Assembly (NCBI GenBank): GCA_029721435.1 | Contig: CM056587.1 | Location: 15,533,667 to 15,597,666, forward strand | From: Gymnothorax reevesii | Taxonomy: Eukaryota > Chordata > Actinopteri > Anguilliformes > Muraenidae | DNA length: 64,000 nt | Reading direction: 5' to 3' | Shown here: positions 13,201 to 28,700 of the stretch, piece by piece | How the letters are laid out: each line of letters begins with the position of its first letter | Numbering within the stretch: position 1 is the stretch's first letter | Position numbers and translations under genes: made by a program | The notes under the pieces: model-generated | The model's database searches: none | Seen by the model: the letters and a program-made list of their open reading frames with translations, nothing else | What the model was told of the DNA's origin: nothing

Positions 13201-16200
13201 AGACACCAAAGATACCAACAAACCTCACTGCTTCCTCTTGAACAAGGGAGTGAAATAAATTCACTGACATTAGCTACCCATCCATTGTTAAACCCACTCA
13301 TTCCCAGATAGGGTAGTGGGGGTGTGGTGGTTTGGACAGTGTTGGGAGACTGGCATCCCAATATCACGGGAATAGCAGGAATACACCCTAAGGAATTCAC
13401 TAATTCATCTCAGGGAGCATAAATAACCATTCACTCACATGCTAGTCGCTATGGGCTATTTTAAATCTCCAGTTAGACTCATATGCTTGTCTCTGTACTG
13501 TGAGAGGAAAGCAGGAGTCCTGGAAGAAACAACCCATTTGCACACAGGAAGAACATTCAAAAGCCATATAGAAAGGACCAGGCCAGATGCAAACCCAAAA
13601 TAAATTGTTGCAAAAATATTTATTTATTTCCATATCCTTATGGTAATGGGCCTCCAACAACATAGGTTATGTTACTAAGTCTACGTCATTATCATTTGAG
13701 CTAGTTCCGTTGTTCCCGACAAAAAGTGACAAATACATTTTTGTTCTCTCAACAGCATTTTGACTGTATTAGGACGTTTGTATTTGTATTCTCGTACGGG
13801 ATAGTATAAGCTGAATCATACTGTATACATTAATTGTTGTTACTCTACTGAATTGGTTTGCATCACATCGTAGCTTGTGATTTTCAAATATAAAACCCAC
13901 TGCCTCAAGAATAAAAATCAATCTACTGTACTCAATCCTGAGGTTTCCAGTGTTCGAATGTATGAGTGAATACATGTCAAGTCTGGTTCCATTGAAACAG
14001 TCGTCTCATGAGTGTGGAGGTACCTTTAGCCGGGGGTCACTCTTTGAGAAAGGCTTCATCAGGTTTCCAAGGCCCTTTTTGTTCCCTCGAAGCACTCCAT
14101 TCTCGATGTCCTGCAAGGTGAACACCTCCCCACCAATGAGGTAGCTGACGCAATTAAAGAACTGCAAAGCAATCGACATATTTACTAAAAACTTAGAACA
14201 TTTTGATTGTGAAATCAAGATGAAATTGACAAAATCATCAGCTTATATCATTTAACCTGGACTCCATTTCTGGCCCAGTCACAATTTTTAGAACAATACT
14301 TTAAACTGGACCATTTCTGACCCCACACATGGATAAACAACATGCTGCGTCAGATTCCATTATAAATGTGCTTACAACTGATCACAGAATGAATATTTTT
14401 TTCATTCCCAGCTTCCTGAGTTGAATCTGAGCACCTCTGACTTGAACTTTAATTGGACATAAATACCGGATGACCTCACGTGACTTGGACTCATTGGTGA
14501 CTGGCTCGACCACGACACAGTTGGTCACACAAAGATATGAACACTGTTATTCACAATATGTCTCTACGCAACAGTACAGACAACAAGTGTTAGAACTCTG
14601 ACACTGTATAAAATGGAGGAAGGTAAAAAGGTGCTGCCATTCCCAAATAGTACAGAAACTATGTATCTAAACGTCTGCAAATTAAAGCCGACAACCTCAT
14701 ACTTGTTGTTCTCAAATCCAATGAGCTGGAGCCCACAGCTTAAAACCTAAAATGGTCTCACAGTCGAAGCCTCACAAACTGCACACACAAAGAAATAAAT
14801 TACAAACATGAAAGCTGAAGGCTTCACGTTCCCGAGAAGATGAGAAACCAGAGGGTTTGTACGGGCTACAACAACACAGCTCGGGCAACATGAACTTTAG
14901 CTGGACATCATTGGAGCCATGAAATAACAGGAACTGTAGTTATTGTCGCACTGGAAGCTCTGGAGTACGCGCACTTACCCGGTACCTCTGCCAGGTATTT
15001 TTTGGGGCCCCCCGCTGTACGTTTCCGTGGATGACCAGAGCGTTGTAGATGTTGATGAAGAAGGCTAGCTTTTCTGCCTCGCTCAGGCCAAGCAGGTCGA
15101 CCCGCTGCAGCTGTACAGCCATCTCACAGTACTGTTCAAAAGACGGGCTCTGGGACATGGCCTTGTAATCCACCGACTAACGAACAGAGAAGGCAATACG
15201 TTGTATGATTCACCATTGTTCAACAAAAAAATAAGCATAGAAGTATGTGCACATAATACATAATATTACATTTTAATTGATTAGTATCATTTTTAAACCT
15301 TTCTTCCATTATATGTTTGTATATGTGCATTCCTCCCAAATGCCCTTTTACAAACCCACACCTGTTTTTCTAGGGAAGAGAATGCAATTTATTTGGAGAT
15401 TCTTTACTCAGTACTATATTGTGCAGTCCTCAAGTATGTGAGTGACAAGAAACTTTGGTTTTTGGCTTGGGAACTCAACCACAGCGGGTTTTAAAACAAT
15501 GAAGAAAAGGTCCAAGCACAGACTGCTTTAGTATGGAAGTGTTAACATCCTGATCTCATAAACCATCAGCCATCTTTGCACGGGATCATTGTGCGAATGC
15601 TGCATAACTGCAGTGGGTATGCCAGCACAGCAAAAACCAAAATCAGTCAACTGTAAGTACTTCAGTGCCAAGACTAAAACAGTTTAAGGCTGAACACTTA
15701 ACCCTGCACTCTAAAAAATGTAGAGTCGAGGCTTAGGGGTAATGAGGACTGGCAATATGGAACAACTGTCGTATGCTTTCACTTTTTGCGTTAACGTGGA
15801 ATAAAATACTACAAACCAGGGTTATTAATAATCTGGCTAAGTGAAACCCAGGACAGCAAATTTTACTTTTGCAATGTTCCGAATCTGCAGTTTTTTACTT
15901 GGTGCGGTTATCCAGCTAACTCATTGATCCTGCTTTATAAAAACAAGACTCAGGTTTAAACTTGCAACAGGTGTAACGTGACCCACAAGGACAGGTGTGG
16001 GATTTCAGCGGTGGGAAGGTGATACCTTGCCGTCTGGGGAGATGTGGTCTGCGTACAGCCTTAGCATCATATTTCTGAGAATCTCAGAGAGCTCAGCAGC
16101 TAAACACACAGAGGAGAAGACAGTTAACCGACACTTCCTCTCCTGACTCCACTAAAGCTTCACAAAGCTTCATGTTGCAAAGATGTCTACTAGCTGCCAT

Positions 16201-19200
16201 TTCTCAGAATAGGGAATGTGGCATAATTGCTTCCTGTCTTGAGGGCTAAATTGTTCTCATTTTATTTGACAGAACAACACAGTGGTTTGTGAAGGCTATT
16301 CAGTTCTTTAATTATCATCACAACTTGAGATTTCACAAGTGAAAACTTGTGAAAAATGTAAGTTTTAATCAGCTTTATGGGACATTGCCACTGATGTCAA
16401 AAAGCCTTTGAGAAATTTCCTTATTCCATGGGCAAGTCTTAATATCAGTCAAGATTATCTCTCCGCATTGGCAGAGTTTTTGTTTTACTGAGAAAAAGGT
16501 AATAGAAGTGCTTTAAATCTTAAGACAACTATAAAATGCTTGATGAGATGGACTTATTTTTCATTTGCAGTGTATCGTTAATTCAAAAAGCCACACCTGA
16601 TAAGAAGCATATCCCAGAAAACATGCAACCAGCTTATTTTAACTTTGAGAAAAGCTATTTGCCCAGATTCTGTTTGTTAAGCATGCTGCAGCTTGTGAGA
16701 TCGGTTAGCGAGATTCCAGCCAGCATTGTGTTACAGAGCAGAGGCTCACTAGTCATGGATTCCCACAATTTATCATATCATGTATGAGCACAGTAAATGA
16801 TTTGGTAACAAAAAAGCACAATTAAGGCAATTACACTGGAATATAAGGATTGAAGACCAACAGTATCCAGTGACCAAATTGGCAAGTGAAGTCTACATAT
16901 CGTAGCAATCCAGAATCCACACAGGTAGGTATGGATAATCCATGGGTTTTCATTGGTTCCTACAAATTTAGTAGATCCAATTTAGAACTGTCCGCCACAC
17001 TCCTAAGAGGTTCCAGCACAACATGCTTAATTAAACTGGGTGTGGCATTCTGGTGTCCCCTGAGGACTACATATGGCAGAGTAGCGTCCTCTCGGGGAAA
17101 GCGCTGTGTTCCACTGTCGTTGGCGGTATCACGGCAACGGAGACACAGAGCACAGTAGTCTGGATTGTACTCATGTTGATATAGCTGGGAGCAGAGGGCA
17201 GGGTTATTGGCGTTAAGAAGCAACACTGCACAAAGAGACAGAGGCCACAGCCAAGAAAAGAATCACAGAACTACCCCAGCTTATTTCACACGACATGCTC
17301 AAACACCAACTGAGAGAGGAGATCATTAGTTCTTTGATCCCCGAAAGGCCATTTTTAAGTAACAATTCAGGTCCTGTAAATGTATTCTAAAGTATCTTGG
17401 AATGAACATATCTGGGCTAAAAACAAGACATTAGTCATAATAATATCCAGTTAAGCAGCTTGACCTGAATTGAACCTGTTAAGGCAGCAAAGCTCAACAA
17501 GGAAAATGCATTCATATCTCCCTCAACCCTCCCCCACGCTTTAAAAGCAGAACTTCCTCAGCACACAGCCGAGGCAGGTGACGCAGAGATAAGAGGCGCA
17601 CAGCAGTCAAGGGAGTTAGAAACCTGCAGGACAAATACTTGTGGTCACTGACAGACTTGCGCCCGCACACACGCGCGCGCGCACACACCCGCACACACAC
17701 ACACACACACACACGCATGCCCACGCACACTCAAACGAGTGATTCAGTTGCATTAGCTTGCACTGGCCTACACAGAGCCTGCAGAAAAGCAAACAGAAAC
17801 AGCAGCAGAGTGTGGTGCAGCTCTTAGCAGCAGTCTAGACCCCATTTCATCGCAGCTTCTAATTATGCACCATCCTATGGGGCATGAACGCCCCTTTGGA
17901 TTCGGCAAAAATGGTATCTGCTCACATTCTTACTTCCTGCAATGTGTCACCACCTCATTTAACAAGAAGGGGCAGGAATTTTTGAAGAAATGGAAAGTCC
18001 TGATAAACAGCACAGATCTTCCGGGACTGGGACAAGGAAGTTTGTCGTATTATTCAGCGTATTATTCTTAACCCTTCGAGTACTGAGATCGCAAATGTGT
18101 GAACAGGATGTTCCTGACTCAACATTATACTGGTGATGTTACAATCACCACAGAAAAAACAATGGAGTCCTAGAGCACAGATTCCAGATGACATTTTGGA
18201 AAAAATAAATAAAAATAACCTCTGGAAACTTTTTTCAGCGTTATGAACAGCTAAACTCATCCACAAAGATTTACCTCAATCAAGGAAAGTGTTTGGCTTC
18301 ATGTATTAAGCATTTCTAAATTAAATGTCTAATGCATTGCATGCATGTCCAATTATATTCTTGAATTTAATCTTCTAATTTACTTCCCCCAAACAAATGT
18401 TTTTTTCCCTATCAGTAAGAAGTGATTATGGTTTTTTACCTACAACCCTGCTGATCCTACACACCCGTGTGGCCGCACTTATGTGAAAGCTGTTTTCAGA
18501 TGTACAAAAAGCATTTCCTGTCTGCACAGGAAGAGGTGTGCCCTGACAGGTAGCAAAAATGGGAAGGTGATCCTCACATTTTCAAAAAAAAATGTAATTA
18601 TGGAAGAAGGCTACTCCGATCCTGATAGGAAAACTTATTCATAGGGAATAAAGGTGATCACTCGGAATAACTGCATTCATTTGCAAAGACCCTTCTGTCT
18701 TTAAGAGGATGAGTGGACCCAAACTACACTGGGGAAAAAAATGAGTAGTAGCCTAAGTATTTGTTATGTCTGTCCACGCATTTATTTTTTCCTTTAATTT
18801 GTCACCTGTCTGAATGTGCCCAATACCTTGGAAAGGATACTAAACAAAAGGACCATGCTCCTCTGAAATCTAAACCAGCACAAAGAAGAACATGGCTGGG
18901 AGTGTGTATAGTGGTGGGATCCCTGATGTCCATTGACACATCCGTAATTTGCATGCGCTCACGGCAGCACAAACACAAAAGCAGCTGTGTGAGTTCACAG
19001 CGAGCGCATTCTCAGCTCTCTCCATACCCCACTTCAGTAGTGCAAGGGCTACTGTGGCCCATCCTAATCCACCATTTTTTAGAATGGTGTACCCCTCGTC
19101 CATCTCACCATTACCCGACTGCCAGATTCCTCTCTACATACCCTGCAGGGGACTGCACTCGGCCGTCTTGCCTCCGTTCAGCGCAGAATTAGGGTCATGC

Positions 19201-22200
19201 TCCACCAATCTGAACAGTGCGTTACCCTCTTCAAACTTGCTTTTCCTCTGGACAGAGTTAAAAAACTTCCTGTCCATCAAAATTTTGCTCGTCTCAATGG
19301 CTTTACTCCTGTCTACAGGGTTCAAGTGAGAAGGGGTTAGCATGTCACAGGAAATAAGACTTCTTTCACGTCCACTTCTGGCTCATAGGCCAGAGACATA
19401 TACAATGGAAATCAAAATTCTATTTATTCACCGTGCAAAGCTACGTTGAGGCCATTAAGTACTTAGACCGTGGCACAATTATAAAAGGCTCTAATACTCA
19501 CAGTTTGCTTCATCTGGTTATACATAGTTGGGAGTAGCCTGAACTTAGCTCTTAACTTGAGGGAATTCATATCCCTCTAAAGCGACCCATGCAGGAGTCA
19601 CTGCCTTTTAAAACTGTTGCTGTCTAAATACTTACGCACCTCAGTGCTTGTGAGGGCTGGTTGATCGATTGAATCACATTTATTTTGCACATAACAAGAA
19701 AAATTACCACCATGGAGCAAACAGTCGAGTCTGCGCCTTTTCTTTTTTATGAATCATCCCTGATGTGGTCTCAAACAAACTGCAATCAAATTTCAGAGGT
19801 CATGTGAAACGCATCGGAATTTGTGTTGAGAGGTCGGCTAATTACCAGCGCAGTAGGACTGCTTCCATCACCTTTAAATACATAATTAACCATCCATCCA
19901 ACCATAAACCTGTTGCCATGTACTTTGCTTGAATAACAACAAGGCAATTTATTTACCAATAATAAATCAAAACCATAATAATTACGAAGTGATAATTAGA
20001 AGTAGATAGGCTTAACTAGGTCACTAGGTTTAATTAAAAATAAATTGATTCATTTTAAGATGACCCTGGAATTTAAGTCTCTAAAAATATACACAAGGTT
20101 GAAAAAAATTTTGTTAAGCGTATTGAACCTGAAAGTGAGGCATTAATTATTTTTGTACTCGCACAAAAAGCAAAAATGTGCAAAAATGCAAGCAAACACA
20201 TTCACGCATCTGTGTAATTTCATGAGCATCTAAATATCAAAATACTAGACAGAAAAGTGTAATCTAAACACACTGGCCAGACTACCAGTTGGAGTAAGTA
20301 ATTGAGGAAACCTATTAGATTGGTAATCAAGCAAAGTAAAGGTGAACTGGGTCAGAGTAATTGTTACACAAAAGGTAATGATTCCACAGAACTTAACAAA
20401 GCACTCATGAGCACGTCACTGCTACAGCAAACAGTGATATCAATGAAGTTTTTTTTCATGACTGGTCACCCAAAGGGAGCAGTTACTCTTATTGTGGTTA
20501 AAATAATTGTGATTCAGTTAATCAATCAGCCTCATTGTTTGCCACAAATTTGAGCATTTACAATGTGATCAGACACAAAGAATTTCAATCATGGCATTAT
20601 TGACACAAGTGTTATATTCTAGAATTCTAAAAATACTCTGCATATTGTCTAAACCTTCACTGTAATATGCACAGAGCACAATTTAGAATGAAATCTAATA
20701 CAGACCAAAAAAGACCACATGATTAATGACTTTGAGTAAAGCTTGTTCCAAAGACAAAGCTAATTATCCTCAGATTATGTAGTTACATACGCCTCACCAT
20801 TTGCAGTACTGGAAATTGGGATTAACTGTCTTTGCAAAGACAGCAATGATTACAGCATTTCAAAAAGTATGATTAAGTAAAAACAGTGAAAGTATCTTGC
20901 ATGACACTTCAACTAACTTAAGTTCAACATTAGCCAGAAAAATGAATTTTACAACTGTATCCCTTTTCTCTCCTGTAAGAGAAGACTACTTCAAAGTCCA
21001 CCTCTAATTCAATTATGAAAGGCCAACAACAAATCACATAACATGGTGAAGATACTCAACAAATCAGCTGCCGTCAAATGAAAGGGCAGGCGTGGTGCCA
21101 GCTTTCTGATTGACTCCAAGAAAAGCTCAATGTTGGCCACAAAATGAGCCTGATAAGCGCGCAAGACAGACTTACCCAGCCCCTTCACTTTCATTAGCCA
21201 ATCCAGCAGCTGCTCTCCTGTGAAGCTGTTTTTGTACACTTTCAGGCCCCTCCAGTGGTTCTCGATCACACCGCTATGCTTGAACTCTGCCATTGTGTCC
21301 ACAAAATCATCCCTCTCACAATTAATTTCTGTTAGGGGGGCAGACAAAACCAGTAGAGTTCTTCTGTGGAGGCGTCATATTAAGATAATTGAGAGCGGGG
21401 ATTGCAGGATTGATTTTCAGATATGACACAGCCCTTGTGCTCTTGGAAAGGTGGGCTACTTAAGCTTAATTCTTTCAATGACTGTTTGGCTTTATAAATG
21501 GATGAAAAGTTACACAAGCCACTTTGGTAATGACCACCAGCAAATGCGTGTGAGGCCAGAAATGTAAGTAATGACCAATGTACTGCACTGCTTAATGGCC
21601 AGGCAAGAACTACAGACTGCAGTAAGGGCTTTTCTAACATATCCCATATCGGACATAACCACACAGAACACTGGTGGGTGGATTCAGGAATTCTCCACCA
21701 ATTCCTTCTTAGCGTTGCAGAACAACCTAAATCGTTAATGATTTGAGCAGAGCACTGCTTCTCTCAATGTGGATGTAGAAATGGCTCCTTGCTTCCAACA
21801 CCAGAATAGAAGTTTTCTTCTTGGTAACTAAACAAATTACTGGAGGTGAATTTTTTCGGATGTCTGGGTAGCCCAAGACAGAGATTTATTTCAGAAAAAC
21901 ATATCAGACACCAAATAGGCGGCGAGCTGGCTAGCCATTATTAATTAATCCCTTTGCTCAGACACAATAAAACGAATTTTTCCTGTTATTCAAGAGCTGA
22001 CTTTACAACTCAGTATTTGTCTCACAGAGACTTTGGAAAATTATTCCAGTGAAACAAGATATTTGGAAATTCTACTACATAATTATTTAGGAATTAAAGT
22101 TTGGAATTTACAGATGTCGGCATCTGTATCTGCCCAAAGGGGTTAACGGAAAAGGATCAAATAAATTGAGACCCCTGTGCCAAAGTAACTCAGGCTGATC

Positions 22201-22709
22201 TAGCTAACCTACTGAACTCAAGCACTTTGTAGCCAAGGTAGAGAAATCTGCACTGCAGACTAAGGTAACTTCATTCTACTGAGTCAGTAAAATGGGTCAT
22301 TTTTGAATAAATCAACATACATCCAAGATGAAAAATGGTTACATTTGAACCAGTGGTGCCTGCTAGGCTAAAAATAGACCAATTAAATATAAAATCCATT
22401 TTAATCGACAATTAGTCAACCCGTTTTCTATCATTTCCCATATGACTGCATTGACTTGTTCAAATATTGAAAGTATTTTCATTTTTATACAGTAAATGTT
22501 ACTTTTTGTCTCAAGAATTACTGTATGTACTTTTAACATTGTGTGACAAACTTTACAGTGCATTCCCCTCTGATATTTTTAATCTACCCACTATTCTGCA
22601 GCATTTAATTTCAGTAACTGCCAAGTCATGGGGTTGGCCTACATTTGAGGCCAACTGAATTGCACCTTGTCCTTTTAGGCTGACCAGAAGAGACATATCT
22701 CTCGCTCTC

Positions 22710-22773
<64 letters not shown>

Positions 22774-25700
22774 CAGTAGAATCCTTTATTTAATTTCTGA
22801 CAGCCAAACAGTGAAACACAAATGCATCAAAGGTAAATCATACAGTGTCTCAGTTTTCAAGGGAATAAAAGCAGACATTTTTCAATTTTTGGTAATAAAT
22901 GATACCATTTCTTGTTTAACAGCCCGCTTCTATGATCCTGAATTTGCCATGGGGTATTTGGCAAACCTATAGGCCTGCGGACCTTTAAAAGTGCAATTTG
23001 TGGGTTCGAACCTCGGCGTACCCACCGGCAGGGGTCGGCAGCTTTTTCAGAGTAGCGCACAATTGGCTATCGCGCTACAGGGTTACAAATTGGGAAGGGA
23101 CTGTCGGATTTGAGTAATCGATAACAGCTTTGTTCGTTGCTCCAGCGCCTCCTGTTGGCCAGACGGGCGCTCGTCAGGAAGACTCCGGCTTGGTTCATGT
23201 CCGGGTATCCTCCGCCCTCGCTCTGAACTTCAAAGATTCAACCAGCGAGTGTATAAGAATCAGTGGCTGACAGGCACGTGCTTCGGAGGAGAGCCGTGAA
23301 CTGTCTTCACTATCCTGAGTTGGCAGCAAGGGGTCGCATACGAGCAAGCTTTGTACATAGTTCCCCAATATGGCATTCCAGATTCGGGTGGGATTGGAGA
23401 TGCCAAATTTAAAAAAAAAAAAAAAAAAAAGTGCAATTTGTGCACTTCCCTTCATACAACATTACAAAATACACCGAGAGTGTGAAATCAGCAGAAGAGT
23501 GAAATGCAGGTTCAGACTAAGAGTTCTGCCCAATATTCTGTTCCAACCATGAGAACATTATCCTGACTCCGCCAGCCTTCGTACTTCCGCTTAATTTCAT
23601 TTCACTTCAGTACTCAGTCTGATCACTCGGAGCTCTGCCTTGTTTACCATCCGCAGAAAATACGCCGGACCAACCAACGAACAGAAGACGTGGCCAAGAG
23701 CCATGATGTAGCAGCTGCGCCGAGTTTGAAATTGTAGTCTCCGAAATCAACAATGGCTACGGACATGGATACCCTGGAGGCCATTTGCTCTGCCGTGGAG
23801 AAAATCCCGGGTATCAGTGGCTTATGGCCACAACAAGATGAATGTTTGGTTAGTTTTTTGAATGGAAATAATGTTGTAGCACTACTCCCTACAGATTGTC
23901 ATATCTACTTAATAGCCATCATGAAATAGGCACCCTGTACATCTCTGCGAGAGACAGGCAAACCATCTCAGCTAGCTTGTAGCTTCTAGTGTTACATTGC
24001 CCGCGAATTTCACACAATTTAAGTTAGCAGTGAACTTTTTCAAAGCCGTGTTTTTGTTCATGTCACAAGAGCTATTCGCTGTCTCAGTGTTATGTTGTCA
24101 TTATCCATGAATAAAATTGCGGTCTGAGACAGCCAAACACTTAAAGCCAAACTGTGCTGCTATAAAGTTAGACACCGAGCTGGGTATGTTGTCAGCGCAA
24201 GTATGGTTAACGGTTCAGTTTTCTTGTTAACACAGATTTCATCCTGATGTAAATAATGCGTTATTCTCACCAATTCTGCCATTGGTTTCGGGTCTCTTAA
24301 GTTTTTTTTTTTTAACAGCAGCAGTATCTGCAGGAAATATGATAGCTCAACAGTTTGTTTCTTGTTTGGAGAACAGTGTTATGGCCCCAATTTGTTATTA
24401 CATTTACAACGTAACAGCAGCAGCAAGGGATGACAGACACAATTTAAAACTCAAACACATTTAATTAACAAACAAAGACTTTAACTAAACTACTGACCAA
24501 GATTGATTAATAACAAGAACAAAAAAATATTTACAGTCCCTTGTTTTGGTGGGGTGGCGTGGTGATGTCCTGGGTTAGGAAAAATGCTCAAATCCAGGCA
24601 AAAATCCACAAAAGAAACTTCTCAGGTTCTGAACAGAAATGACAGGTCTGGTCACATGTATCCTTCTTCTTGCAATTTCTCCTACTACTTTACTGTCTCA
24701 ATTCTTTTCCTTATATACTCTTTTGCAGACCCCACCCACATTTAGACCTCTTTTTTTTATTTTCTGAGACTTGCCCCAGACATGTCCAGGACATGTCTAA
24801 ACATGACTCCAGTCTGAGCTTAACAAAAAAAGGTAAATACTGCCATCTAGTGGCCTATATTCACATTACACCTCCATTCCAAAAGGGAAAAATTTTGACT
24901 CATAAAGGCAAAATTTTTCTTTTCAATACAAAATGGTAAAGTGAACACTTGTCTATATATACATATCATACACATTCAAACACGGGATAAGCAATCAGCA
25001 ATTACATTGTCTGTACCCTTCACATGCATAATTTCCAAGTCAAACTCCTGTAAAATCAAACTCCAATTCAACAATCTCCGATTCTTGCTTTTCATCTTAC
25101 TCAAAAACATTAATGGATTGTGGTCAGTGTACACAATCATTGGCTTTTGTCCTGTACAAACATAAACCTCAAAGTGTTGTAAAGAAAGGACCAGAGCCAA
25201 CAGTTCCTTCTCTATTGTGGAATAGTTCCTTTGGTGGCGATTGAACTTCCTGGAGAAGTATGCCACGGGATGCTCAATGTCATCAGAGTCACTTCTCTGT
25301 AGGAGCACAGATCCACAAGCTTGGTCGCTAGCATCGACCGCGATGGAGCACGGTTTGTTGAAGTCAGGAGATTTGAGCACGGGGAAGTGACACAGCAGAG
25401 ACTTCAGGCGATCGAAGGCTCTCTGGCATGCATCATCCCAGGTGAACTTTACGCCTTTCTTCAGTAGGTTAGTTAGACTGAGAGCAATCTCAGCAAAGTT
25501 CTTGCAGAACTTGCGGTAGTACCCGATCATTCCAAGGAAGCAGCGCAAAGCTTTTTTGTTGTCTGGAACTGGAAAGTCCATGATGGCTTGGACTTTAGCA
25601 TTTATGGGTGCCACCTTACCCTGGCCTATGACGTAGCCAAGATAGGTGACAGTAGCACAACCAAAGTCACTCTTGCTCAGGTTAACAGTCAGGTTAGCCT

Positions 25701-28700
25701 GGGTCAGGCGCTGGAACAACGTCTCTACATCTTTTAGATGTTCTTCCCAGGAGTCACTCCATGTGATCAGGTCATCGATGTACGCACCCGTGTGTGGCAA
25801 TCCGGCGATTGTAGACTGTATCATCCTTTGGAACGTGGCTGGGGCATTTTTCATGCCAAAGGGTAGGACTTCATACTGGTACAATCCAGATGGTGTGGCA
25901 AAAGCAGAGATGCTCTTGGCCCTCTCAGTTAAAGGCACACACCAATAACCCTTCAATAAATCAATCTTGGTCAGAAACTTTGCTTGCCCTACACTATCAA
26001 TACAATCATCAATCCTAGGTATTGGAAACACATCAGTTCTAGTTACAGCATTGACTTTGCGGTAATCTGTACAGAATCTAGTGCTTCCATCAGGTTTTGG
26101 AACTAGCACACAGGGTGAACTCCAATCGGAGTTGGAGGGTCTGATAATATCATGTTTTAACATGTACTCAACCTCTTTCTCAGCAATCTTTCTCTTTTCA
26201 GGATTCATCCGGTATGGATGCTGTTTTATTGGTTTGGCATCACCAACATCTACATCATGAGAGGCTATAGTAACTCTCTTTGGAACATCAGGAAACAAAT
26301 CCTCATATTTCTTGATCAACCTTTCAAACTGATCTCTCTGTGAGGGTTCTAAGTGCTGGAGTTTTACATCAAGATTTTGCAACACTTCAGTGTTTGACAA
26401 TTTACATGAAAGAACTTCAGCTTTAATTCTTGGTTCATCATCTTGAAACTCCCCCTCATCTTCACACGTTTCGACCATTGGAGAATCTGAAGTGACAGCT
26501 GCAACCCTAGCATTTCTGTCATGATAAGGCTTTAGCATGTTAATGTGACACAATTGTTTTGGTTTTCTCCTATCTGGAGTCTTCACAATGTAATTGAGAT
26601 CATTGAGTTTTGTCAGAATTTCATAAGGACCATGAAATCTAGCCTGCAATGGATTGGACTGCAAGGGAAACAACACAAGGACCTTGTCTCCTGGTTTAAA
26701 CTCACGGCTTCTAGCCTTATGATCATACCAAGTTTTCATTTTTCCCTGACTTGATTTCAAGTTCTCTTTGGCAAGGTCACAAGCTGCACGCAATCTTTCC
26801 TTGAACTTGCTAACATAGTCTAACAGACTGATATGCGGCTCTTTCTCTTGCCATTGTTCACTCAATAATAGCAAAGGTCCTCTCACTTCATGACCAAACA
26901 CTAGCTCAAATGGACTGAATCCAGTAGACTCCTGCACTGCTTCTCTAGCTGCAAACAACAGCAAATGAACCCCTTCATCCCAGTCTTTCTCATGGTCATA
27001 ACAATAAGTCCTCATCATTGTCTTGAGAGTGGAATGAAACAGCTCTAAGGCACCCTGACTTTCTGGATGATAGGCACTAGAAAGAATCTGTTTTGCACCT
27101 AGTTCATACACAACCTGCTGAAACAATCCTGAAGTGAAATTGCTACCTTGGTCTGACTGAATTTCCCTGGGAAGACCAAACAACGTGAAGAACTTTATCA
27201 AAGCCTTCGAGATTGCAGTTGCCTTGATGTTACGTAGAGGTATGGCTTCGGGGAATCTGGTAGATGCACACATGATTGTCAACAAATACTGATTTCCAGA
27301 TCTAGTCTTGGGTAATGGACCAACGCAATCAACAATGACCGTAGAGAATGGCTCCCCAAATGCTGGGATAGGCTGCAATGGAGCTACAGGTGGGTTTAAC
27401 TGGTGTTTTCCAACTACCTGACAAGTGTGACAGGTTTTGCAAAAGTTGGAAACGTCTTTCCGAAGCCCAGGCCAAAAGAAGTGTTTCATGATCTTATCAA
27501 CAGTCTTGTTAACACCAAGATGACCTCCTAAAGGTAAACTATGAGCCATTGTTAAGATCTCATTCCTATAGACCTTCGGAACAACAATTTGCCTGACCAC
27601 TGCCCAATCTGCATTGGCAGGGATATCAGGAGGGCGCCACTTCCGCATCAACACACCATCCTTGAGATAATACCCAACTGAAACTGCGTCTATTTCTTTA
27701 TCAGGAAGGGCTCTCCTCTGTAGTACACAAATTTCAGGATCATTAGTTTGCTCCTCAATCAACCGCTTTCTGGACAGAGACAAGTCTGCAGACACATCAG
27801 AATCACCAGACCCATCCGGCTGGCTGAATAGAGAACTGATAAAAGTATCTGATAAGTCCTCAAACGGAGAAACCATAGTAGGCCAATCAGAGTCATGAGG
27901 CGAACCACCTGAGTCCTGACTATTCAATGTACTGGACGGCACCACATCATCTTCTTCTTTAGCCTTCTTGGCCATAGCACGAGTCACTGCGCAAGAAGGA
28001 TACAGAGATGGGTCCTCATCCCCATCTTCAGTGCTCGGCTGTGAAGTAAGATGTACAGGGGGAACTACTTTGCCCCCAGCCAGGTCATTGCCTAGCAACA
28101 GAGAAACACCCTTTATAGGTAGACTTGACATAAGTCCCACCTTTACCTGTCCTGTAACTAAATCTGACTTCAAGAATATAGAGCGCAGGGGTACAGATAC
28201 AGTCCTCCCTTCAATACCTTGTACAAGTATGAAATCCCCTGAAGCGGTCTCATCACGTAACTCCAAAGAGTCCATCAACAAAAGTGACTGAGAAGCTCCG
28301 GTATCCCTTAGGATATATATGGGGACAGGAGTAGTATGCTCATTCAGAGCCACAAATCCCTCTGACACAAATGGAAGAAATTCCTCCCTCACGAAGTCAG
28401 CTGTATCAGGCTTTTTAGCCCCACAAGAAGCAGGTAATTTAGCAGATCGGTTATCTACTACAGGGGTTTCTAACCTTGTTTTCACAAAGGCATTTGGTTT
28501 GGTATCCTTTTCTTTTTCTTTCTTAGCTTTAAGGAACCAACAGTTAGTTGTAACATGACCAGATTTCTTGCAATAACTGCAAACTAGACCACTTTTGTCA
28601 CTGTCAGCTTTCACACTTTGATCAGACCTGTTACTGGATTTCTGAGCACCATCACCAGATTTGTCTTTGGGTGAGGAATCTTGGGTATCACCATAACCCT

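Noticed and set aside
16960..17226. Minus-strand open frame with a good acceptor at 17226, possible extra exon between DEP and DUF547
   Set aside because: It lacks a good donor in a usable phase, shows no known domain, and the exons on either side (19142 and 16099) already join in phase to give the expected A-AEL helix.
17639..17827. Frames made of HTHTHT or VCVCVC repeats
   Set aside because: Translation of the CA microsatellite.
18761..19192. 143-codon plus-strand frame
   Set aside because: It overlaps the DEP exon on the other strand and has no domain. The minus-strand reading is the real one.
23003..23020. tRNA gene suggested by GGTTCGAACC
   Set aside because: Only the B-box arm is present. 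There is no acceptor stem or A-box, and it begins a SINE insert.
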